From: Terrimesophilobacter sp964651535 | GTDB taxonomy: Bacteria > Actinomycetota > Actinomycetes > Actinomycetales > Microbacteriaceae | Reading direction: 5' to 3' | DNA: 64,000 bases | Assembly: GCA_964651535.1 (NCBI GenBank) | Contig: CAZYYE010000001.1 | Coordinates: 496,001-560,000, forward strand | Shown here: positions 8,258 through 16,034 of the stretch, piece after piece | Numbering within the stretch: position 1 is the stretch's first letter | How the letters are laid out: each line of letters opens with the position of its first letter | Made by a program: the position numbers and the translations under genes | The notes under the pieces: model-generated | What the model was told of the DNA's origin: nothing | The model's input: the letters and a program-made list of their open reading frames with translations, nothing else | Database searches by the model: none

Positions 8258-8361
8258 GGCTGGCTTTCATCATTCAGGAGGTTTTGTGACGGAAGTGACG
8301 AGAACCTGTTGTCTCGAGTCACTCCTGCCACTCCCACCCCATACCCTCCTGAATGATGAAA
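8258..8361. repeat. Family C palindromic element, complete copy
   Basis: Exact 17-bp arms TTTCATCATTCAGGAGG (8265-8281) and its reverse complement (8345-8361) enclose 63 bp. The centre contains an inner stem (GTGACGAGA with TCTC..GTCAC). It lies between the convergent SDR and ABC exporter genes and probably ends transcription from one or both sides. The 42 bp at 8258-8299 recur, inverted and with 3 mismatches, at 47463-47504. Confidence 0.85.
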
Positions 8362-8365
8362 GGAA

Positions 8366-10225
8366 CTAGACCAGGAGTTGGTGGTGGGCGAGTTCCTTGT
8401 AGAGCGGGGTTGAGGCGATGAGTTCGGAGTGGGTGCCGACGCCGACGACCTGGCCGTGGTCGAGCACCACGATCTGATCGGAGTCGACGACCGTCGAGAG
8501 CCGGTGCGCGATCACGATGAGCGTGCGGTTCTCGGCGACCGCGTCGATCGCCTTGCGCAGCAATTGCTCGTTGAGCCCGTCGAGGCTGGAGGTCGACTCG
8601 TCAAGCAGCAGGATGGGCGGCGCGGCGAGCAGGGCCCTCGCGATCGCGAGCCGCTGGCGTTCGCCGCCGGAGAGCATGACGCCGTCCTCGCCGACCGGGG
8701 CATCGAGCCCGAGCGGGTTGCGCTCGAGCACCTCGGTGAGGTTCACCGCGCGGAGCACTTCGACGCACTGCTCGTCCGTCGCGTCCGGGGCCGCGAGGGT
8801 GAGGTTCTGGAGGATGCTACCGGCGAGCACGGGCGCATCCTGCTCCACATAGCCGATCTGTGCGCGCAACTCTTCGCGATCGAGGCTCCGGATGTCCACA
8901 CCGCCGAGACGTACGACGCCAGCATCGGGGTCGTAAAAGCGTTCGATGAGAGCCAGGATCGTGCTCTTGCCCGCGCCGGACGGCCCGACGAGCGCGGTGC
9001 GCTTGCCGCGGGCGGCCGCGAAGGTCACATCGTGCAAAGTCATTGGAGTGCCCCCTTCGAGATGATCGCCCTCGGCGACCTCCCCTTCGAGTGCCTCAGG
9101 AAGGCGCTCAGGGAACGGCGCAGCCGCATATCCGAAAGACACGCCTTCGAAGCTGATCGCGGCATCCGACGTGACGCGTGCCGCAGGCTCAACGGCGGCA
9201 TCGGCTTCGCCCTCGGCGGGCAGGTCGATGATCTCCTGGATGCGCCCGAGCGCGCCGAGCGCGGCGTTGACGGAGGTGACGGCGCCGAACGCCTGCCCGA
9301 GCGGCATGATCATGAGGAACAGGAACAGGATGAACGCGACGAGCGACGCGACAGTGATGGCCCCGCTCGCGACGCGGAAGCCGCCGACGCCGAGCACGAC
9401 GAGGAACGACACTTGCATCGCGATGCCGGCGACCGGCACCACGAGTGCAGAGATTTTCGCAACCCTGATCCCCATCTTCCAGGCACCGACGGCGTCGTCT
9501 TCCACCGCCGCCACTTCGCGATCGGTCGCGTTGGCGGCGCGCACGGTGCGGATGGCGCTGATCGCGCGCTCCACCGACGCCGCGAGGTCGCCCACTCGGT
9601 TCTGCGCCATTTGGCTTGCCACCCGGATGCGCGCAGACAGCAGCGTCACGGTCACGACGGACACCGCGATCACGAGCACCGTGAGCCCGAGCAGCACGGG
9701 ATCGATGATGAGCATCGCGACGAGCGCGCCGAGGAACGTGAGCGAACCGCCGATCGCCTCGACGAGCCCCTGGGTGAGAACGGCCCGCAACAGTGTCGTG
9801 TCGCTGCCGACGCGAGAGACGAGGTCGCCAGTGCGGCGGGTGTCGAATTCGCTGATCGGAAGGCGCAGCATCCGGCCGACAAGGCGTTTGCGGCTGGAGA
9901 GCACGACGCCCTCGCCGGTGCGCTGCAGCAGGTAGTGCTGGTAGCCGGAAATCAGCCCGGTCGCGACGACGAGCCCGACCAGAATCCACACGAGCGCCCC
10001 GAGACCGGTGCCTTTCTCGACGACCGTGATGACCTGGCTGACCAGGAGCGGCTGCGCGAGCGAGGCGGCCGCGCCGAGGATGCTAAGCACGGTGACGAAC
10101 GCGAGCACTTTCTTCTGCTCGAACAGGTAGGGGAGCAGCTGGCTAAATCGGGCGCGCGGTCCCTCCTGGCCGACCTCGCCGCGTCGCCGCATCATGCCGC
10201 GGCGGTCCTGTGCAGTTGTACTCAT
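8366..10225 (-). CDS. ABC exporter, fused membrane and ATPase domains
   Basis: A 619-residue type IV ABC exporter half-transporter. Residues about 30-320 form the six-helix membrane domain. The ATPase has an A-loop FGY, Walker A GPSGAGKST, signature LSGGERQRLAIARAL, Walker B ILLLDESTSSLD and the H-loop His in IAHRLSTV, so it should be active. It would work as a homodimer exporting lipids or drugs. A 25-residue stretch (about 367-392, with LPEALEG) between the A-loop and the next strand is encoded by a copy of the family B repeat and is absent from normal ABC proteins. It follows a small DNA-binding protein gene by 25 bp. Confidence 0.93.
   Translation of the reverse strand: MSTTAQDRRGMMRRRGEVGQEGPRARFSQLLPYLFEQKKVLAFVTVLSILGAAASLAQPLLVSQVITVVEKGTGLGALVWILVGLVVATGLISGYQHYLLQRTGEGVVLSSRKRLVGRMLRLPISEFDTRRTGDLVSRVGSDTTLLRAVLTQGLVEAIGGSLTFLGALVAMLIIDPVLLGLTVLVIAVSVVTVTLLSARIRVASQMAQNRVGDLAASVERAISAIRTVRAANATDREVAAVEDDAVGAWKMGIRVAKISALVVPVAGIAMQVSFLVVLGVGGFRVASGAITVASLVAFILFLFLMIMPLGQAFGAVTSVNAALGALGRIQEIIDLPAEGEADAAVEPAARVTSDAAISFEGVSFGYAAAPFPERLPEALEGEVAEGDHLEGGTPMTLHDVTFAAARGKRTALVGPSGAGKSTILALIERFYDPDAGVVRLGGVDIRSLDREELRAQIGYVEQDAPVLAGSILQNLTLAAPDATDEQCVEVLRAVNLTEVLERNPLGLDAPVGEDGVMLSGGERQRLAIARALLAAPPILLLDESTSSLDGLNEQLLRKAIDAVAENRTLIVIAHRLSTVVDSDQIVVLDHGQVVGVGTHSELIASTPLYKELAHHQLLV
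9050..9112. repeat. Family B repeat copy read in frame inside the ABC exporter
   Basis: Two CCCTTCGAG-type units (9051-9061 and 9082-9100, the second continuing to GTGCCTCAGG) followed by GCGCTCAGGGAACG match the arms of the intergenic copy at 2044-2099. The stretch is a multiple of three, so the exporter frame stays open. It encodes the peptide around PERLPEALEGE. Confidence 0.75.
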
Positions 10226-10250
10226 GGGTGTCTTTTCTTCCTGGGTTGCC

Positions 10251-10481
10251 TTAGCGGCGTCGGTACTTTTTGTGTACCGCCTGCCGGGTCACGCCGAGCG
10301 CGGTGGCGATCATCTGCCATCCGTACCCCGCGTTTCGCGCTCTGCGGACGAGGGCGGCCTGTTCGCGGTCGAGTGCGGTATTCGCGGCGGCAAGTCGTTT
10401 TCGCTCCTGGGCGACACCGCGGAGTCTGGCCAGCATGTCGTCACCATTCTCGCCGCTCAGAGTGTGGGGTTGCTGCGTCAC
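10251..10481 (-). CDS. Small helix-turn-helix DNA-binding protein
   Basis: A 76-residue protein: an N-terminal helical stretch rich in charged residues (residues about 15-45) and a C-terminal helix-turn-helix, GYGWQMIATALGVTRQAVHKK, ending in Arg/Lys. GTG start at 10481. Two perfect palindromes lie directly upstream. A promoter with TTGACA (10516-10511), a 17-bp spacer and TACGGT (10493-10488) would start transcription at about 10481, which is the start codon itself, so the mRNA may be leaderless. It probably represses its own operon with the ABC exporter and perhaps the divergent exporter. Family name not known to me. Confidence 0.8.
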   Translation of the reverse strand: MTQQPHTLSGENGDDMLARLRGVAQERKRLAAANTALDREQAALVRRARNAGYGWQMIATALGVTRQAVHKKYRRR

Positions 10482-10483
10482 AC

Positions 10484-10527
10484 GTCAACCGTAGTTGACA
10501 ATTCGGTGGGTGTCAACGTCGGTTGAC
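10484..10527. promoter_or_regulatory. Pair of GTCAAC-N4-GTTGAC operators in a divergent promoter
   Basis: GTCAACCGTAGTTGAC (10484-10499) and GTCAACGTCGGTTGAC (10512-10527) are perfect inverted repeats with 4-bp centres, spaced 28 bp apart. Each half-site overlaps a TTGACA -35 box, so a bound protein would block RNA polymerase. The small HTH protein starting 3 bp away is the likely binder. Confidence 0.75.
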
Positions 10528-10617
10528 AATTGCACAGTGGGGAGGCCCTGTCAGCGGAACCCACTAATGTTGACTTTCGTGCCAGAAGCAGAAACTTCAC
10601 TTTCAACGGGCGGGTCG

Positions 10618-11550
10618 ATGGATAAGTCGGCACCCGTCATTTCCGCGACCAACCTCACCAAAAAGTACAAGGACTTCGCCGCCGTCGACGGGATTTCGTT
10701 CGAGATCGCAGCGGGAGAATCGTTCGGATTTCTCGGCCCGAACGGGGCCGGGAAGTCGACCACAATGCGGATGATCGGGGCCGTGTCCACCCGCACGTCC
10801 GGCGACCTTTCCGTGATCGGACTCGACCCGAACCAATACGGGCCCGAGATCCGTTCGCAACTCGGCGTGGTCCCTCAAGAGGACAACCTGGATTCGGAAC
10901 TCAAAGTCAGGGACAACCTGATCGTGTACGGCCGATACTTCGGTCTTCCACACAGCTACCTGGGCCCGAAAGCCGACGAGCTGCTCGCCTTCGCACAACT
11001 CACCGAGAAGGCGAAGTCCCGCATCGACGATCTGTCCGGCGGGATGAAGCGCCGCCTCACGATCGCCCGCGCGCTCATCAACACGCCGCGCATCATGATG
11101 CTCGACGAACCGACGACCGGCCTCGACCCGCAGGCCAGGCACATCCTGTGGGATCGGCTGTTCCGACTCAAGGAGCAGGGCACGACTCTCGTGCTCACGA
11201 CCCACTACATGGATGAGGCGGAGCAATTGTGCGACCGGCTCGTCGTGATCGACAAAGGCGTGATCATGGCCGAAGGGTCGCCGTCCTCGCTCATCCGGCA
11301 GTATTCGACACGCGAAGTGCTGGAATTGCGTTTCGGGTCCAATCGCAATGCCGAGGTCGCAACGCAGTTGGAGTCGCTGGCCGAGCGCATCGAGGTGCTC
11401 CCGGACCGAATTCTCGCGTACAGCGACAACGGAGATGCCGCCATGCAGCGCGTGATCGAACTCGGGCTCAACCCGATCACGTCTCTCGTGCGCCGCTCGA
11501 GCCTGGAGGATGTGTTCCTTCGCCTGACGGGAAGGTCGCTGATCGAATGA
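10618..11550 (+). CDS. ABC-2 exporter ATP-binding protein
   Basis: A 310-residue ATPase of the daunorubicin-resistance (DrrA/CcmA) group. It has Walker A GPNGAGKSTTMRM, Q-loop QEDN, signature LSGGMKRRL, Walker B IMMLDEPTTGLD and the switch His in LTTHYMDEAEQLCDR. A C-terminal accessory domain of about 80 residues follows, typical for this group. The ATG at 10618 puts the domain right after the start. An in-frame ATG at 10567 gives 17 more residues and cannot be excluded. Its stop overlaps the first permease start (ATGA). It lies divergent from, and shares a regulatory region with, the other exporter operon. Confidence 0.92.
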   Translation: MDKSAPVISATNLTKKYKDFAAVDGISFEIAAGESFGFLGPNGAGKSTTMRMIGAVSTRTSGDLSVIGLDPNQYGPEIRSQLGVVPQEDNLDSELKVRDNLIVYGRYFGLPHSYLGPKADELLAFAQLTEKAKSRIDDLSGGMKRRLTIARALINTPRIMMLDEPTTGLDPQARHILWDRLFRLKEQGTTLVLTTHYMDEAEQLCDRLVVIDKGVIMAEGSPSSLIRQYSTREVLELRFGSNRNAEVATQLESLAERIEVLPDRILAYSDNGDAAMQRVIELGLNPITSLVRRSSLEDVFLRLTGRSLIE

Positions 11551-12407
11551 CGACCACGCCGCTCCCCGACGTCGTCGACGGGAGCCCGACCGAGAGGGCG
11601 CTTCGGGGCGGGGTGAGGCCGCGCCGCTTCGGAAGTCTGTACGTCGCGGAAGCCCGCTTGCTGGTCATGCGCACGTACCTGCAGACCATGATCGCGACGG
11701 GCCTTGGCACCCCGCTCGTGTACCTCTACGCGCTGGGTGTTGGACTCGCGACGCTTGTCGACGCGAACCTGGGCAACGGCGGCAGCGGAAGCGAGGTCAG
11801 CTACCTCGTTTTCGTGGCTCCGGCCCTCCTGTGCAGTGCGGCCATGACGACGGCGACCGAGGAGTTCAGCTACCCGATCATGCTGGGCTTCAAGTGGAAT
11901 CCGACGTTCTTCGCCATGAATGCCGCACCCATGCGCGGCGGCCAGATCATCAACGGAGTGACGTTCGCGGTCATCGTCAGGCTCGTGGCTCAGAGCATCG
12001 TGTACTACCTGTTCATGCTGCTCTTCGGGGCGATCCCCGGTCCCTTCGGTTGGCTCGTCATCGTCGTCGGCGTGCTCACGGGCATGGCTCTCGGCGCGAT
12101 GCTCATGGCCTACGCCGTGAGGCTCGAAGAGGACAAGGGCCAGTTCAACTACATCATGCGATTCGGAGTCATCCCGCTCACGCTGTTCTCCGGCACATTC
12201 TTTCCGCTCACCGTGCTGCCGGTATGGCTGCACTGGATCGGCTGGATCTCCCCGCTCTGGCACGGCACCGAACTGTCGCGGGTTCTGTCCTACGGATACG
12301 ATGAGCCGGCGTGGCTTTCGATCGTGCACGTCGCATACCTGCTCGCCCTGATCGTCGTCGGCTGGATGCTCGCGAGACGCCTTGCCGTGAGGAGGTTGAA
12401 CAAATGA
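11547..12407 (+). CDS. ABC-2 type permease, first subunit
   Basis: A 286-residue membrane protein with six predicted helices after a hydrophilic N-terminus of about 40 residues. The SYLVFVAPALLCSAAM and FSGTFFPLTVLPVWLHWIGWISPLWH blocks are typical of ABC-2 exporters. It starts at ATG 11547 inside the ATPase stop and ends with an ATGA overlap into the second permease. The two permeases probably form a heterodimer driven by the upstream ATPase. Confidence 0.9.
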   Translation: MTTTPLPDVVDGSPTERALRGGVRPRRFGSLYVAEARLLVMRTYLQTMIATGLGTPLVYLYALGVGLATLVDANLGNGGSGSEVSYLVFVAPALLCSAAMTTATEEFSYPIMLGFKWNPTFFAMNAAPMRGGQIINGVTFAVIVRLVAQSIVYYLFMLLFGAIPGPFGWLVIVVGVLTGMALGAMLMAYAVRLEEDKGQFNYIMRFGVIPLTLFSGTFFPLTVLPVWLHWIGWISPLWHGTELSRVLSYGYDEPAWLSIVHVAYLLALIVVGWMLARRLAVRRLNK

Positions 12408-13237
12408 CCGCGGCAATCGATGCGCCGCCGACGCCGCATGTGAACCGTCCGTTCCTGCTGCCGTCGCTCTATGCGGGCAACGCCCGATCGGTCATGGAGC
12501 GTGGAATCCTCTCCACGGCGAAGACGAACTGGCTCATCGTGGTGTCCGGATTCTTCGAGCCCGTGTTCTACCTCCTCGCCATGGGCATCGGTCTTGGCAC
12601 TTACATCGGCGCGATTGAGGTTCCGGGCGGGCACACGGTTCCCTACGCCGCATACATTGCCCCCGCCCTGCTCGCGGTGGCCGCCATGAACGGCGCGGTG
12701 TTCGACTCGACGTGGAACGTGTTCTTCAAGATGAACTTCGGCAAGCTCTATGACGGGATGCTCGCGACGCCGCTCGGTCCGTTCGATGTCGCGCTCGGTG
12801 AGATCATGCTCGCTCTCGCGCGCGGCTTCGTGTACGCGTGCGGCTTCATGATCGTCATGCAGGTGCTCGGGCTCAATCTGTCCTGGACGGCGATTCTCGC
12901 TCTGCCGGCCGTGCTGCTCATCGCGTTCGCGTTCGCGAGCTTCGGGATGGGGATCACGAGTTACATGAAGACGTTCCAGCAAATGGACTGGATCAACTTC
13001 ATCATGCTGCCGATGTTCCTGCTCTCGGCCACGTTTTATCCGCTGAGCGTCTACCCGGAAGGGCTGCAGTGGGTCATTCAGGCCATGCCGCTGTGGCACG
13101 GCGTTGAACTCGTGCGGGGTTTCACGACCGGGCTCGTGACGTCAGCCATGCTGTGGCACGTGCTCTACTTCGCCGTGATGATCCTCGCAGGGATGATCCT
13201 CACGACGAGACGGCTGAAGTCGCTCTTTCTCGACTAG
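12404..13237 (+). CDS. ABC-2 type permease, second subunit
   Basis: A 277-residue permease related to the one before it. YIAPALLAVAAMNGAVFDS and LSATFYPLSVYPEGLQWVIQAMPLWHGVELVRG match the same conserved positions. About six membrane helices. GGAGG lies 12 bp upstream of the ATG. Its stop overlaps the stop of a convergent small membrane protein gene by 4 bp. The substrate is unknown; drug or lipid export is usual for this type. Confidence 0.9.
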   Translation: MTAAIDAPPTPHVNRPFLLPSLYAGNARSVMERGILSTAKTNWLIVVSGFFEPVFYLLAMGIGLGTYIGAIEVPGGHTVPYAAYIAPALLAVAAMNGAVFDSTWNVFFKMNFGKLYDGMLATPLGPFDVALGEIMLALARGFVYACGFMIVMQVLGLNLSWTAILALPAVLLIAFAFASFGMGITSYMKTFQQMDWINFIMLPMFLLSATFYPLSVYPEGLQWVIQAMPLWHGVELVRGFTTGLVTSAMLWHVLYFAVMILAGMILTTRRLKSLFLD

Positions 13238-13587
13238 CGCCAGAGCACCGCGATCGCAATGTTGGCGACCGTGAGCAATCCGATCAGCCAGATCACCCAG
13301 GAAGCGACCGGCTGCTTCTTGCGGAACAGGAACACGAGGACCGTGATGAGCAGGACAACGCCCAGTTTCACGGCGATCTTCGTGTTGTTGATGTCGCCAC
13401 CGGCCATTTGAATGAATCCGACGAGCAGAACGCCGGTCACGAGTTGGGTGAGAGCACCGTGGATCATGGCCGCGACGATGCGGCCCTTGCCGGCGATGGT
13501 GTCCTTCACCTGGACCATGACCCCGCCCAGAAGCGAGGCGAGGCCGATGAAATGGAGGATGAGCGTGATTCCGATGAGGACTGTCAT
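13234..13587 (-). CDS. Small four-helix membrane protein, function unknown
   Basis: A 117-residue protein made almost wholly of four hydrophobic helices: TVLIGITLILHFIGLASLLG, VAAMIHGALTQLVTGVLLVG, KLGVVLLITVLVFLF and SWVIWLIGLLTVANIAIAVLW. A conserved-looking lone His sits in the first helix. ATG at 13587 is preferred; an upstream GTG frame adds 12 hydrophilic residues. It is the last gene in the leftward mevalonate direction, 60 bp beyond the microprotein, so it may be co-transcribed. No function is recognised. Confidence 0.75.
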   Translation of the reverse strand: MTVLIGITLILHFIGLASLLGGVMVQVKDTIAGKGRIVAAMIHGALTQLVTGVLLVGFIQMAGGDINNTKIAVKLGVVLLITVLVFLFRKKQPVASWVIWLIGLLTVANIAIAVLWR

Positions 13588-13647
13588 GGCCCCATCATCC
13601 CAGAGGTTCTGATTCGCGGCCACTCCCCGCGGCCAGTCGCTCGTTCC

Positions 13648-13746
13648 TCAGCTCTGGAAGAAGACGACGTATACCCACGCGGCGAAGAGCGCGAGTGACG
13701 CGATGCTCACGAGCGTCAGGAGCACGCGGGGAAAGTTGAAGCTCAT
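13648..13746 (-). CDS. 32-residue single-helix membrane microprotein in the mevalonate operon
   Basis: A tiny gene, MSFNFPRVLLTLVSIASLAL then FAAWVYVVFFQS. Its ATG (13746-13744) overlaps the TGA of the HMG-CoA reductase/mevalonate kinase gene as ATGA, the same junction used between the other genes of this operon, which argues strongly for translation. One membrane helix spans residues about 8-29, with a positive Arg7 before it. It could anchor or regulate a mevalonate enzyme or simply be a small membrane protein. I know of no named family. Confidence 0.65.
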   Translation of the reverse strand: MSFNFPRVLLTLVSIASLALFAAWVYVVFFQS

Positions 13747-16034
13747 GGCTCCACCTTATCGCGGGGCGTCGAGCGGATCTCGGTGAGGTAGGTCTGATAG
13801 CCGGCGACGTCGAGCGTATTGGCGACGGAGTGGATGCGATCGGGTTCGGCTATCGCGATCATCGCGCCGCCCCCTCCTCCGCCCGTGAGTTTCGCACCGA
13901 GCGCCCCGCTTCGTCGGGCAAGGTCCACAATGTCCTCCAGCTCCGGACTCGACACCTGGAGGGCGTTCAGGAGTCCGTGATTGAGATTCATGACTTCGCC
14001 GAGGGCGGGGAGATCCCCTCGCGTGAGCGCCGCGACGCCCGTCATCACGATGTCGTCGATCTCGGCGAAGATTGCGTCGTAGTGCCGAGGATTCTTCTCC
14101 CACCCGGCGTGCACCCGACCGACCGTTTCGGCCGTGAGCGAGCGGACTCCCGTCATCCCGATGACGACCGGTATCGGCCTGGCGATGTCGAGATCCGTTA
14201 TCGAGTCTCCGCCATCCGCTTTCTGGAACAGGATCGTCCGCCCGAACGTTGCGACGGTGTTGTCGATGCCGGATGGCGTGCCGTGCACGAGCTCTTCGCA
14301 CTCGAACGCGAGCCGCGAAATCTCCGCCTCCGACACTGTCAGGTCGAAGTGGTGCGCCATCGCGCGGATGACGGCGACAGCGAGGGCCGCCGATGCGCCG
14401 AGTCCACTCGCTCGTGGGAGCTCTGGGACGACCTCCACGCGCACGGGTGAACCGGCGACACCCAATCGGTCCGCGATGAGAGCAGCGACTCGGCTGGCGA
14501 GTTCGGCACCGGCAGGGTTGTGGGCTGCCGGGTCGGCATCCCAACCGGAGATCACGAGTTCGTTGTGTTCCGTAGCCTGCGTCACCTCGGCGGTGATCGC
14601 CAGATTGAGGGGCGCGGCAATGGCCCGGTACCCGTACACGACGGAGTGTTCGCCGAGGAGGATGATCTTTCCGTAGCCGATGTTTCTGGCCGGGTCGATC
14701 GGGACGGTCGCAATGGGGGAAAGGTCAATTGTGCCGGTGACGGTCGCGCCGCCGTGGAGATCTTCGATGATTTTCTGGGCCTTCCATACTTTGATGTCGC
14801 CGCTTGCCACGAGTTTCTCGACCACCTCGTCGAAATTGTCTTCGCTCGCCCCGGCGGCCACGGCGACGCTGCGTGCGTGCAGCCGCATGTGCCCAGGCTG
14901 GATTCCTTCCGTGGACAGCGCTTTGAGCGCGGCGAGGTTTTGGGCGAGGCCCACGGCGGCCATGACTTCTGCGAGCTCTTTCGCCGACGCCGTGCCCAGG
15001 AGGTTGTAGGCGATCCTGATGACGGGGTTCGACTGAACCTGACCGCCCACCGTTCCCACTTTGAGCGGGAGTTCGATTTCTCCGACGAGGTTCCCGGCGA
15101 AGTCCCGACTCCAACGCGTGAGCGGTTGGTAGCTGCCGGAGGTCGATGCCCAGGCATGGGCGGCCGCTTCGATAGCGCGCCAGTCGTTCCCTGTGGCGAT
15201 CGCGACGGCATCGACGCCGTTCATGATCCCTTTGTTGTGGGTCGTCGCGCGATAGACGTCCAGTTCCGCGAATTCGCCCGCGAGGATGATCCCGTCCCGC
15301 ACGTCCTCGCCGCTGAAGTGCTCCGTGGCCAGGTTCGCGGCGGGAATCACGGCACGCGCCCGCACCATCGCCCGGTCGGTCAGGTTGGAGAGGATGCGCA
15401 GGAACACCCGCCCGCCGCTGAGTTCTTCGATGAGCGGGGCGACGGCTTCGCACATCGTGTTGACAAGATTCGCTCCCATGGCGTCGCGGCTGTCGACGAC
15501 GAGGTGAACGACGAGCAGTTCGCCGTTTCCGGCGCTCTTCCCGCGCAAGTGGACTTCGACGTCGAGGGCTCCTCCGCCGCGTTCCACCATGTTCGGGTGC
15601 GTGCTGTTTGCCAGGTCGAGGATGCGCTGCTTTCCGTCGAGAATGCGCATCCGGGCGGCATCCGGGTCGCGGACATCGAGCACCTGCACCTGCCCGATGA
15701 TGAGCGGGTCGTCGGCGGTGCTCGTGAATCCGCCGGAGTTGCGGACGATGAGGGCCGCGGAACTCACCGCGGCGATGATCGAGGGCTCCTCCACGACCAT
15801 GGGTACGAGGTAATCGCGCGTGTTGATGGTGAAGTTGAGCCCGAGGCCCATGGGCATGGAGAACACGCCCACGACGTTCTCGGTGAGTTGATCGGCTTTC
15901 ATCGACGTGAGAATGTACGAGCCCGTGCTGAGTGACTCGAAGTCGGCGTCGTTGATGGCGCCGCGGTCGCGCAGCTCGCGCAGGCGTTCCGCGACGCTCA
16001 GTTGGTAGAACCTGGGGATTCTCGAGTCCGTCAT
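13743..16034 (-). CDS. Fused HMG-CoA reductase (class II) and mevalonate kinase
   Basis: A 763-residue two-enzyme protein. Residues about 1-430 are a class II HMG-CoA reductase: Glu in VEEPSIIAAVSSAA (82-83), DAMGANLVNT (184-193), catalytic Lys in TTHNKG (268), Asp in GNDWRAIEA (284), and the His in RLHARS (386). Residues about 450-763 are a GHMP mevalonate kinase: GYGKIILLGEHSVVYG (453-468), GLGASAA (544-550), GTPSGIDNTV with catalytic Asp591, and KLTGGGGGG (715-723). Both halves look active. The reading frame is continuous through the joint, with no stop or frameshift. The fusion would make mevalonate and phosphorylate it on one chain. ATG overlaps the phosphomevalonate kinase stop. Confidence 0.93.
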   Translation of the reverse strand: MTDSRIPRFYQLSVAERLRELRDRGAINDADFESLSTGSYILTSMKADQLTENVVGVFSMPMGLGLNFTINTRDYLVPMVVEEPSIIAAVSSAALIVRNSGGFTSTADDPLIIGQVQVLDVRDPDAARMRILDGKQRILDLANSTHPNMVERGGGALDVEVHLRGKSAGNGELLVVHLVVDSRDAMGANLVNTMCEAVAPLIEELSGGRVFLRILSNLTDRAMVRARAVIPAANLATEHFSGEDVRDGIILAGEFAELDVYRATTHNKGIMNGVDAVAIATGNDWRAIEAAAHAWASTSGSYQPLTRWSRDFAGNLVGEIELPLKVGTVGGQVQSNPVIRIAYNLLGTASAKELAEVMAAVGLAQNLAALKALSTEGIQPGHMRLHARSVAVAAGASEDNFDEVVEKLVASGDIKVWKAQKIIEDLHGGATVTGTIDLSPIATVPIDPARNIGYGKIILLGEHSVVYGYRAIAAPLNLAITAEVTQATEHNELVISGWDADPAAHNPAGAELASRVAALIADRLGVAGSPVRVEVVPELPRASGLGASAALAVAVIRAMAHHFDLTVSEAEISRLAFECEELVHGTPSGIDNTVATFGRTILFQKADGGDSITDLDIARPIPVVIGMTGVRSLTAETVGRVHAGWEKNPRHYDAIFAEIDDIVMTGVAALTRGDLPALGEVMNLNHGLLNALQVSSPELEDIVDLARRSGALGAKLTGGGGGGAMIAIAEPDRIHSVANTLDVAGYQTYLTEIRSTPRDKVEP

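Noticed and set aside
8429..10498. 689-codon open frame on the plus strand
   Set aside because: It is antisense to the well-supported ABC exporter; its product is rich in Arg, Asp and His as expected from the reverse of GC-rich codons and has no recognisable domain.
10567..10617. Earlier ATG start for the ABC-2 ATPase
   Set aside because: In frame but its extra 17 residues are outside the domain and the only GGGGAGG is 23 bp away; kept only as an alternative.
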